DNA of 16,568 nt from Coemansia sp. RSA 922 (lineage: Eukaryota; Kickxellomycota; Kickxellomycetes; Kickxellales; Kickxellaceae). Positions 1 through 6,472 of the stretch are shown piece by piece (within the stretch, counting starts at the first letter, position 1; each line of letters opens with the position of its first letter). The stretch lies in the NCBI GenBank assembly GCA_027577415.1, contig JANBQS010000500.1:1-16568 (forward strand). The letters run 5' to 3'. The position numbers and the translations under genes were made by a program. The notes beneath the pieces are model-generated. The model worked only from the letters and a program-made list of their open reading frames with translations, did no database searches and was not told the origin of the DNA.

Positions 1-301
1 TTATTGGCGACAAGCGAAAGTTCACTAATCGTAGGTTTTCCTTTTTCACTCTATTATGCATTTACTTTTTCTTGCCATTTACTTTTGTGTGCTAATTTCT
101 AATTAAAGTATGACTGAGAACGAATACGACTTTGTCTCTTAGGGCAGTGCAGTTGCCGTCGTCGTTACTGTTAGCGAGACGACCAGCTTTTCAAAGTCGA
201 ACCTCATAGCCGTCTTGTGTACATCAACGAAGGGTCATGGAGGTAATGGAGCTAGTAGTTATAGCGAAGGAGGTACTGGGGGCTACACCGGGACGTTATA
301 G
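1..301 (+). CDS. Possible 3' end of an upstream gene (last intron and exon), hypothetical
   Basis: A reading frame is open from 143 to a TAG at 299-301 and begins immediately after a good 3' splice acceptor (tctcttag, ending at 142). Its product is Ser/Thr-rich and then Gly-rich, ending GGTGGYTGTL. Bases 1-30 are open in the same phase and are followed by GTAGGT at 31-36, a plausible 5' splice site. An intron of 112 nt (31-142) would join the two in frame, and a TGAC branch-like motif lies about 28 nt before the acceptor. Low-complexity Ser/Thr/Gly tails are common at the C-termini of fungal secreted or cell-wall proteins, but no domain is visible. The stop lies only 4 bp from the stop of the candidate minus-strand gene next to it. 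This could equally be chance reading through non-coding DNA. The upstream part of the gene is outside the window. Confidence 0.22.
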
Positions 302-305
302 AGGC

Positions 306-630
306 TCAGAGCTCAAGTTGAGGATACGCAGAGTTTGATTGTCGAGCACATTGCTCATTTAGCTCATTGTCGATATTAGCAATGCGGTCAACAAACTGAT
401 GTAACGTGCAACAGATGCACTGAGCAAATTCGTAGCAAAGGAGCGAAGTAGCAGAGAGAACTCTGACCATGTGTGTATGAATGAGCGGCTGAACATAGCC
501 CTCGTCACAATGACTAGGTATTTGTACGACTGTAGTTTGAGTTGTTTGACGGGCAATATATTGACACTGGCAAAACAACTAAATCATCAACCTCTTTACT
601 GGTGAGAGTTCTTTCGGTAGTACTCGCCAT
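306..630 (-). CDS. Hypothetical small protein, 84 aa, one predicted 70-nt intron
   Basis: On the minus strand an ATG at 630-628 opens a 31-nt first exon (630-600). A GTAAAG donor at 599 and a CTACAG acceptor ending at 530 would remove a 70-nt intron. The second exon runs 529-306 and ends in TGA. The two exons join in phase to give 84 residues. Without splicing, the first frame stops within 38 codons and the second has no upstream ATG. The product has no signal peptide or clear membrane span. Its middle to C-terminal part (roughly residues 31-72) looks like a short amphipathic helical segment containing LHQFVDRIANIDNELNEQ, the style seen in small coiled-coil subunits of complexes. I do not recognise the family. 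Support is the in-phase join and typical fungal intron length only, and the branch point is weak. Confidence 0.33.
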
Positions 631-1436
631 TTACGGGAAACCACGACAGTGTATTTGTGGCTAGCAATGGTTAAAATACGCTGTCAATGGATAATTTATT
701 TAACCAGTCACCTTGTTTAAATGTCACATTTAGACACTTCTGAACATACTAGTATATGTGCATTTTTTTTAACTGCTCACCAATTTTTGAGACAAACATC
801 CCACATAATGAGGTTATTTTTACCAGCATTTAACCGACTTTGATAGTTTTTAACTATTCTCTATTTATAAATCATTCAAATATTATTTATATTTCTCCTG
901 CGCCAAGCTCCTGATTTGTGGATAGACACCAAGGGCGACGAGATTCGAGTTGCAAGCAAGAAAAAAATAAGGTGGTACCTGTACCATTCTAGCATATTCT
1001 ATCGTCATCACACTAGTTTATATGCCAATCAGCGATCTGACAGACTCCATTCCAAGCTTGCTATGGATAAGTGACGTAAAATAAAGCCAAGCAACCGTTG
1101 ACTCAGCACAAAAGTGAGAATAAAATTTAAAAAAATAAAATTGAAACTATAAAGGTCCCGACTGATTCCCCCTAGTGAACAAGGGGTTGTATACTAAACC
1201 ATTTACTATAATCATCACCTTGTGCGTTTATCCAATGGACTATTCTCCTCATAGAGGTTGCGATTGATTTATTGAGCTATGAGCATTACAGGCAAATTAT
1301 TAGCAGCATTTACAAATATCCAATAACTGATCGTTGAGGAGTTGATTGGTTAAGATTGACAAAATAATTATTATAACCATTTTTTTTTACAAGACTATTA
1401 TCTATTCACATATTCTTCGATACTTCCCCCTTTTCA
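631..1436. promoter_or_regulatory. AT-rich intergenic/promoter region with CCAAT boxes
   Basis: This is about 800 bp between the candidate gene on the left and the cyclophilin gene on the right. No convincing reading frame is present on either strand. It contains CCAAT motifs at 1025-1029 (within CCAATCAG), 1232-1236 and 1320-1324, and a reverse-complement copy, ATTGG, at 1345-1349. A CRE/ATF-like TGACGTAA lies at 1072-1079. CCAAT boxes are known binding sites for the HAP/NF-Y complex. Their spacing upstream of 1437 suggests they serve the cyclophilin gene, but this is inference. The rest is AT-rich with several poly-A and poly-T runs. Confidence 0.4.
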
Positions 1437-2621
1437 ATGAGCGTTTTACTTGAAACATCTATCGGTGACTTGGTAATCGACCTTTATACTGATGAGGCGC
1501 CACGTACGAGTATGAATTTTATAAAACTCTGCAAGACCAAATACTACAATTTCGTTCCATTCCATCGCATCGAACGCGGATTCATAGCACAAACCGGCGA
1601 CCCCACAGGCACCGGCACAGGCGGCAAATCAATATATGGAGTACTAGGAGGAGCGCCTTATTTCCCAGCCGAGATACACCCCAAACTCAAACACAAAAAA
1701 ATCGGTACAGTATCCATGGCCGTCTCCGGCGAAGAACCAGGTGTATCAGGCAGTCAGTTCTTTATTACTCTTTCAGACGACCTGGATTATCTCGATGGTC
1801 GTTATACTGTATTTGGACAAGTAACAGAGGGATTAGATATACTGGAACAGATAAACTCGGCGTTTTGTGATGGTAAACACCGGCCCCTACGTGATATTCT
1901 TATTCGACATACTATTATTCTCGATGACCCGTTTCCAGATCCGCCCAGTCTCGAAATACCACAATCGCCGTTATTGCCTACATCAGAGCAATTATCGGAA
2001 ATACGCATAGAAGCAGGAAGCGAAGAAAATCAGCCTTCAGAGTCAGAGTCAATGAGACGTGAGCGCGAAGCCAACGCACAAGCACTGACCCTAGAGATGA
2101 TCGGTGACCTGCCATTTGCCGAGATAAAACCGCCCGAAAACATACTATTTGTGTGTAAGCTCAATCCAATTACTCGCGACGACGATCTAGAAACTATTTT
2201 TACGAGGTTTGGCAAAATTCTGTCCTGCCAGGTTATTCGAGACTCGCAGTCGGGAGATTCTCTTGGATATGCGTTTATAGAGTTTGACCAGAAGGAAGCT
2301 TGCGAGGAGGCCTACTTTAAGATGGATAATGTTCTCATTGATGATCGCAGGATACACGTGGATTTCTCTCAGAGCGTTAGTAAACTCCATGGCAAGTGGA
2401 TACAAAGCCGGGTACAAGGCAAGCCTCTAAAGATGAAGAGCAGGTATAGAGATGAGGCGCCGAGCAGTAGGACGGGTGAGAAAGCTTTTGATATGGTTTT
2501 TGATACTTCAGCTGATCGGTCAGAGGATCGTCGCCATCGTCCAAGCAGACGGGATAACAATTCAGACCGCCGCCGCCGCAGCCGTAGTCCTTCGCGTCAA
2601 CACAAAGTCTCACAAAAATAA
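1437..2621 (+). CDS. cyp6: Nuclear peptidyl-prolyl cis-trans isomerase with RRM domain (PPIL4/Cyp6 family)
   Basis: 394 aa, one uninterrupted frame from ATG. Residues 1-165 form a cyclophilin domain. [22 protein letters not shown] (42-63) carries the catalytic arginine R44, equivalent to R55 of human cyclophilin A, and GSQFFITLS (105-113) is the hydrophobic pocket. The position equivalent to Trp121 of cyclophilin A is Tyr118 in [10 protein letters not shown]. Tyr is usual in this subfamily and is associated with weak cyclosporin binding. A linker follows, then an RRM at about 235-312 with RNP2 ILFVCKLN (236-243) and RNP1 LGYAFIEF (276-283). The tail from 360 is rich in Arg, Ser and Asp (RS-like, [10 protein letters not shown]). 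This order matches PPIL4 and S. pombe Cyp6, nuclear proteins linked to splicing and transcription. The protein is shorter than the human one (492 aa), mainly in the tail. The symbol follows the S. pombe name. Confidence 0.93.
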   Translation: MSVLLETSIGDLVIDLYTDEAPRTSMNFIKLCKTKYYNFVPFHRIERGFIAQTGDPTGTGTGGKSIYGVLGGAPYFPAEIHPKLKHKKIGTVSMAVSGEEPGVSGSQFFITLSDDLDYLDGRYTVFGQVTEGLDILEQINSAFCDGKHRPLRDILIRHTIILDDPFPDPPSLEIPQSPLLPTSEQLSEIRIEAGSEENQPSESESMRREREANAQALTLEMIGDLPFAEIKPPENILFVCKLNPITRDDDLETIFTRFGKILSCQVIRDSQSGDSLGYAFIEFDQKEACEEAYFKMDNVLIDDRRIHVDFSQSVSKLHGKWIQSRVQGKPLKMKSRYRDEAPSSRTGEKAFDMVFDTSADRSEDRRHRPSRRDNNSDRRRRSRSPSRQHKVSQK

Positions 2622-2622
2622 T

Positions 2623-2628
2623 AATAAA
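2623..2628 (+). terminator. Polyadenylation signal AATAAA of the cyclophilin gene
   Basis: AATAAA begins 2 bp after the cyclophilin TAA, in a 60-bp convergent spacer shared with the phosphoglycerate kinase gene. The two 3' ends almost certainly overlap on opposite strands. Confidence 0.45.
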
Positions 2629-2681
2629 AATGGGCTATTAATCAATTCAGAATCAAGCTAAACAAAACTTATTTGCAGTTT

Positions 2682-3938
2682 TTACTTGCTGGAGAGAGCA
2701 GTGACGCCGGGCAGTTCCTTGCCCTCAAGGAGCTCGAGCGAAGCTCCACCACCAGTCGACACATGCGAGAACTTGTCGACAACACCACGGTCAGCCGCAG
2801 CGGTAGCCGAGTCACCGCCACCAATGATAGTAGTAGCGCCGTTCTCCTCATGAGCCTTGATAATGGCATCCATAGTACCGTTAGTTCCCTCGGCAAACTT
2901 GGCAAACTCAAAGACGCCGCAGGGTCCATTCCACATAATAGTCTTGGCACGGGCAATGGCATCAGCAAACTTGGCGACTGACTGAGGACCAATATCCAGA
3001 CCCATCCATTCGCTGTCAATGCCTCCGTTGACAGTAGCCAACATGGTGTTCGCGTCGGGCGAGAAATTGTCAGCGGCAACAAAGTCCGTAGGCAGGACGA
3101 TCTCCACGTTGTTCTTCTTAGCCTTAGCCATCAAGTCCTTGACGATCAGGGCGCCCTGTGCGTCGTAGAGCGACTTGCCGATAGCCATGTCCGAGAGGAC
3201 TTTGAGGAAAGTGTACGACATACCGCCGGTAATAATCATCATATCGACCTTGTCCAGGAGACTGTCGATGAGCTGGATTTTGTCCGAGATCTTGGCTCCA
3301 CCCAAAATGGCCAGATAAGGCTTGGCAGGGTTCTCAATGACCTTTCCAAAGTACTCCAGCTCCTTCTGCATCAAAAAGCCAGCCGCCCGCACAGGCAGCG
3401 CAACGCCGACCATTGACGAATGAGCGCGGTGAGCGGTACCAAAAGCATCGTTAACGTAAATGTCACCGAGTCTAGTCAGCGACTCCCTGAAACTCTTGAC
3501 AGCAGTAGGGTCAGCCTTGACCTTCGTGCCAGAGGCATCCTTGGACGAGCCCTCCTCCTCAGCATGGAACCTCAAGTTCTCCAGCAGGACGACAGCACCA
3601 CCCGACAAGTTGGCACAGGCGTTCTCGACCTCATCGCCAACGCAGTCGTTGAGGAAGGTGACTGGACGGTTGAGAAGAGTCTGGAGCTCGGCAGCGACTG
3701 GCTTGAGCGAGTACTTTTCCACACGCTGGCCATCGGGACGACCCAAGTGGCTCATCAGGACCACGCCAGCAGCCTCTTGGTCCAGCAGGTACTGGATGGT
3801 GGGTAGCGCAGCGGCAATACGAGCGTTGTTGGTGATCTTTAGCTCCTTGTTCTGTGGGACATTAAAGTCAACACGGACCAGCACGCGCTTGCCCTTGACG
3901 GCAACGTCCTTGATCGAGAGCTTATTGGAGATAGACAT
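2682..3938 (-). CDS. PGK1: Phosphoglycerate kinase
   Basis: 418 aa, full family length (usual 415-417). It catalyses the ATP-forming step of glycolysis, 1,3-bisphosphoglycerate plus ADP to 3-phosphoglycerate plus ATP, in the cytosol. The N-domain substrate site is present: VDFNVP (23-28), [14 protein letters not shown] (35-48, with R40), SHLGRPDG (63-70), LLENLRFH (118-125, R123) and GTAHRAHSS (167-175, R171). The C-domain nucleotide site is also present: [10 protein letters not shown] (212-221, K216 and K220), [10 protein letters not shown] (336-345, E344), [10 protein letters not shown] (371-380) and STGGGAS (394-400). All key residues are intact. The upstream region is only 156 bp before the next gene's stop and is rich in pyrimidine runs on the coding strand, a common feature of highly expressed fungal genes. 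Codon use is strongly biased, which explains long spurious frames on the opposite strand. Confidence 0.98.
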   Translation of the reverse strand: MSISNKLSIKDVAVKGKRVLVRVDFNVPQNKELKITNNARIAAALPTIQYLLDQEAAGVVLMSHLGRPDGQRVEKYSLKPVAAELQTLLNRPVTFLNDCVGDEVENACANLSGGAVVLLENLRFHAEEEGSSKDASGTKVKADPTAVKSFRESLTRLGDIYVNDAFGTAHRAHSSMVGVALPVRAAGFLMQKELEYFGKVIENPAKPYLAILGGAKISDKIQLIDSLLDKVDMMIITGGMSYTFLKVLSDMAIGKSLYDAQGALIVKDLMAKAKKNNVEIVLPTDFVAADNFSPDANTMLATVNGGIDSEWMGLDIGPQSVAKFADAIARAKTIMWNGPCGVFEFAKFAEGTNGTMDAIIKAHEENGATTIIGGGDSATAAADRGVVDKFSHVSTGGGASLELLEGKELPGVTALSSK

Positions 3939-4094
3939 GGAGTTTTTTTTACCTTACAACAGATTAGCAGGCAGTTTGGGTAGAGAAAAAGAACAAAAAA
4001 AATGATATTCTAAAGAAAAAGGAGAGAGAAAAGACAAGCGAGCCGAGACTAGAATGATGATAACGCTGTAAGCAGGATAAGGGGGTGAGGGAGA

Positions 4095-5084
4095 TTAGAT
4101 CCGTGAGACAATGCGCTGGATCAGTACATTGAGGTCGACTGGGCGCTGTCCACCCTTTTTCACAGAGTCCTTGCGAGCCAAAATATCGTCATCCACCGCA
4201 GTGACTGAAGGTCTTGGCTGCGGAGTGCCAGCCAACGCCGCTCTAGCCGCGTCTTCAGCGCTAGGCTCGGTGCCCCTGGCAATAACGCTCGTAACCAAGC
4301 CCAGGCACAAAACATCAAGGCCAGCATGGTGGGCGACAATAACCTCTGGCACAGTCGACGTACCGAGAACATCAGCGCCCAACGAGCGCAGAGCCAAGCA
4401 CTCTGCCCTGGTCTCGCTCGACGGGCCAGTAGTAAAGCACAGCACGGCTTCTCTCAGCCTCACGCCCTTTTTCTGCAAGTCCTCTGCGCCCAAAAACACC
4501 ATGAACGCCAGCTTGCGCAACGCAAACGTATACGAGTTATACATGCTTGGCAAGCGCGGACCCAGCTGCGCCATATTAGGCCCGATCAACGGATTCAGTC
4601 CTGCCAGTGTCGGGATAGAGATATGATCCTTAACCACCACGATATCACCGAGATCCAAGTCAGGCGCTATGCCACTGACAGCCGAGGTGACTATTAGCGT
4701 TTTGACTCCGAGAAGCGAGAGTACGCGGATAGGGAACGTCACTTGCTTCATCGAGTAGCCCTCGTAGTAGTGGCACCGACCGACTATACATACTACGTTG
4801 CTTCCACAGACTTCGCCGAATACTAGGCGGCCAGCGGTGGTAGTCATCACAGTGCTGCTGACAAAGCCCGGGATCTCTGTGAATGGAATGGAGACAATAG
4901 ACCCCTCCAACTGATCGAATGTGCCCTGGAGTCCTTTACCGCAGAGGAGTGCTACGCGGGGCAGATCGATGCCATGGAGTTGGCGCTTGACGTGGGCGGC
5001 GGCGCTTTCATAGACGCTATGTGGGATTGTTTCGACTGGACGCGGCGACAAGCACTGCTCCTCGATCTTTGTATAGATATCCAT
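4095..5084 (-). CDS. Purine nucleoside phosphorylase family protein with divergent active site
   Basis: 329 aa. Fold and family are clear from the trimeric (class II) PNP signature. This includes AGRLVFGEVCG (84-94), GRCHYYEGY (102-110), the VTFPIRVLSLLGVKTLIV block (115-132), DHISIPTLAGLNPLIGPN (153-170), GPSSETRAECL (220-230) and STVPEVIVAHHAGL (243-256). Canonical enzymes cleave inosine or guanosine with phosphate. Against human PNP, the retained ligands are R84 (R103), H86 (H105), Y88 (Y107), E201 (E224) and S220 (S243). Changed are S33 to K50 in the phosphate loop (CGKGLQG), H64 to T83, N115 to S134, F200 to S223, M219 to T242 and the base-binding N243 to S266 (LVTSVIA for LITNKVI). The C-terminus (270-315) is Ala/Lys/Asp-rich and lacks the usual conserved His. 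Substrate or activity may therefore differ from ordinary PNP. It is the middle gene of three on this strand. Confidence 0.85.
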   Translation of the reverse strand: MDIYTKIEEQCLSPRPVETIPHSVYESAAAHVKRQLHGIDLPRVALLCGKGLQGTFDQLEGSIVSIPFTEIPGFVSSTVMTTTAGRLVFGEVCGSNVVCIVGRCHYYEGYSMKQVTFPIRVLSLLGVKTLIVTSAVSGIAPDLDLGDIVVVKDHISIPTLAGLNPLIGPNMAQLGPRLPSMYNSYTFALRKLAFMVFLGAEDLQKKGVRLREAVLCFTTGPSSETRAECLALRSLGADVLGTSTVPEVIVAHHAGLDVLCLGLVTSVIARGTEPSAEDAARAALAGTPQPRPSVTAVDDDILARKDSVKKGGQRPVDLNVLIQRIVSRI

Positions 5085-5230
5085 ATTGTAAAAAAGAAAT
5101 ATAATTGAAAGTTGTAAAAAAGAAGAGAATAAAAAAAGCCTATTTTCTCTTTCGTCTCCTGTGTCTAGGCAATTTCCGCCGCCCGAGGATGAGGGGGGTT
5201 GGAGTCGATCACGCGCAGCAATTAATAATG

Positions 5231-6220
5231 TCAGAGATCAACTTTTGCCACTAGCTCTTGGCCCTTGATTCCAGCAAGAGCATTGTCAATAGCCAGGTTA
5301 CTCATGGCGTTACGAGTTTCTTCTGTAGCACTCCCGATATGCGGCAGAATAGTGCAATTAGGATGCCTCACCAGCGGATGGTCCCCAGGCAGCGGCTCAG
5401 GCACTGTTACGTCCAGGGCTGCATGAGCAATTAATCCGTTATCCAGGGCTTCGAGCAAATCGTCTTGGTTAATAATAGCGCCGCGGGCAGTGTTGACCAA
5501 AATCGCCGTAGATTTCATAGCAGCAAACGCCTGGCGATTAAAAATACCCGCAGTACGCTCATTCAAGGGGCAGCAGATACAAACAAGGTCAGACTCCTTC
5601 AGCAGCTCCTCGAACGACACGTAGTGGGCATTGAGCGGCTGGGCTCGGTCATTGCGGGGCTGAGAGCCAGAGTACACGATGCGAGTGATGCCAAACGGAA
5701 GGAGCCGAGCAGCCGTGGCACACCCGATACGACCCAGGCCGACGATACCCAGAGTCTTTCCAGTGAACTGAGAGCCCAGCCCAGTCGATAGCGAAAACCC
5801 GCCGCCGCCGCCATCAGCCACCGTCTGGAGCGCCTGCTTGACTCGCCTCGCAGCCATCAGTGCCAGCAGCACTGTGGTGTCGGCCGTAGCATCAGTCAGC
5901 ACGTTAGGCGTGTACCCAAGACTTATGCCCCCGCGTCTACTCAGCGCTCCTACGTCGACGTGGTCGTAGCCTACACTGACGGTGGAGATCACTCGCAGTT
6001 GGGGGCCAGCCGCTTGTATGACCTCGGTGTCAATTTTGTCGGAGAGTATGCACACTAGGCCATCGGCAACGCTAACAGCCTCGAGGAGCTGAGTGCGGCT
6101 GATGGCGTGGGCACCGGTGTGTTGTCGGACCTCGACGTCTGTTAGCGCCTCCAGTCGCTGCTGGGCGAGAGCTGGGAGTTTGGAAGTAACAAAGAGCACA
6201 GGCAGCTTAGATGACATCAT
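5231..6220 (-). CDS. Glyoxylate/hydroxypyruvate reductase (D-2-hydroxyacid dehydrogenase family)
   Basis: 329 aa from the first in-frame ATG at 6220 (a second ATG follows at once). The frame upstream contains no ATG. The family reduces glyoxylate to glycolate and hydroxypyruvate to D-glycerate with NAD(P)H. Residues 5-105 and the C-terminal helix form the catalytic domain, including STVSVGYDHVD (79-89). The Rossmann domain carries GLGRIG (161-166). Catalytic residues are R246 (NTARGAIIN), E275 (VPEPLP) and H294 (ILPHIGSAT). Length and motifs fit GRHPR (human 328 aa). An arginine after the second strand (SGSQPRN, 184-190) is compatible with NADPH preference. A five-glycine run at 137-141 replaces the Trp-containing active-site loop of human GRHPR and is encoded by a short trinucleotide repeat. 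There is no C-terminal peroxisomal signal (ends KVDL). It is divergently transcribed from the SNF2 gene. Confidence 0.92.
   Translation of the reverse strand: MMSSKLPVLFVTSKLPALAQQRLEALTDVEVRQHTGAHAISRTQLLEAVSVADGLVCILSDKIDTEVIQAAGPQLRVISTVSVGYDHVDVGALSRRGGISLGYTPNVLTDATADTTVLLALMAARRVKQALQTVADGGGGGFSLSTGLGSQFTGKTLGIVGLGRIGCATAARLLPFGITRIVYSGSQPRNDRAQPLNAHYVSFEELLKESDLVCICCPLNERTAGIFNRQAFAAMKSTAILVNTARGAIINQDDLLEALDNGLIAHAALDVTVPEPLPGDHPLVRHPNCTILPHIGSATEETRNAMSNLAIDNALAGIKGQELVAKVDL
5799..5812. repeat. In-frame CCG trinucleotide repeat encoding polyglycine
   Basis: Nearly five tandem CCG units (read as GGC/GGT/GGA-type glycine codons on the minus strand) encode a GGGGG run in the hydroxyacid dehydrogenase. 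Repeats of this kind change length by slippage in whole-codon steps. Confidence 0.7.
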
Positions 6221-6472
6221 TAAAAGCAAATACACTAGAAGGTAACTAAAGAAAACGTGCAAGTTTGTTCATATTCACCGCTCATATCCCCTATTCCCGC
6301 TAGTCATCGGTTCATCCTAGGCGGTCCAGCTCGGCTCACATTGAACGCCAAACAGGAGTTTTTGAGGATACACGAAAAAAAAAATATTTTTTCGTTTTTC
6401 TTGTTTGTTTTTTCTTTTTCTTTACAATTTGACCTTTTTATATTTCGTCAAAGACTGTCTACGAAAGAAAGC
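6221..6472. promoter_or_regulatory. 252-bp divergent promoter between the reductase and SNF2 genes
   Basis: This is the whole space between two divergent start codons, so it must hold both promoters. It contains an A-run/T-run inverted repeat at 6373-6394 (CGAAAAAA and TTTTTTCG arms) and a pyrimidine-rich stretch at 6391-6425. Poly(dA:dT) tracts of this type are known to exclude nucleosomes in fungal promoters. The plus-strand reading frame stays open through most of it, but no ATG occurs before 6473. Confidence 0.6.

Noticed and set aside
2669..4005. Long open frames on the plus strand and in another minus frame across the phosphoglycerate kinase gene (up to 181 codons)
   Set aside because: They are shadows produced by the strong codon bias of this highly expressed gene. 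None shows a family motif, and the phosphoglycerate kinase frame is complete.
4111..4697. Plus-strand frames opposite the purine nucleoside phosphorylase gene
   Set aside because: They have no recognisable domain and overlap completely with a clear conserved protein.
5085..5230. Possible tRNA or small RNA in the spacer between the nucleoside phosphorylase and reductase genes
   Set aside because: I found no A-box/B-box pair and no cloverleaf folding by eye.
6221..6262. 14-codon N-terminal hydrophobic extension of the hydroxyacid dehydrogenase, resembling a signal sequence
   Set aside because: It would start at TTG. The ATG at 6220 gives the normal cytosolic family length.
2622..6262. Metabolic gene cluster linking phosphoglycerate kinase, nucleoside phosphorylase and hydroxyacid reductase
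   Set aside because: The three enzymes share a strand but no direct pathway, each has its own spacer, and no cluster-type regulator or transporter is present. Simple neighbourhood is the better reading.
6257..6472. 72-codon N-terminal extension of the SNF2 protein
   Set aside because: It begins at GTG, contains no ATG, passes through the divergent promoter and overlaps the leader of the reductase gene.
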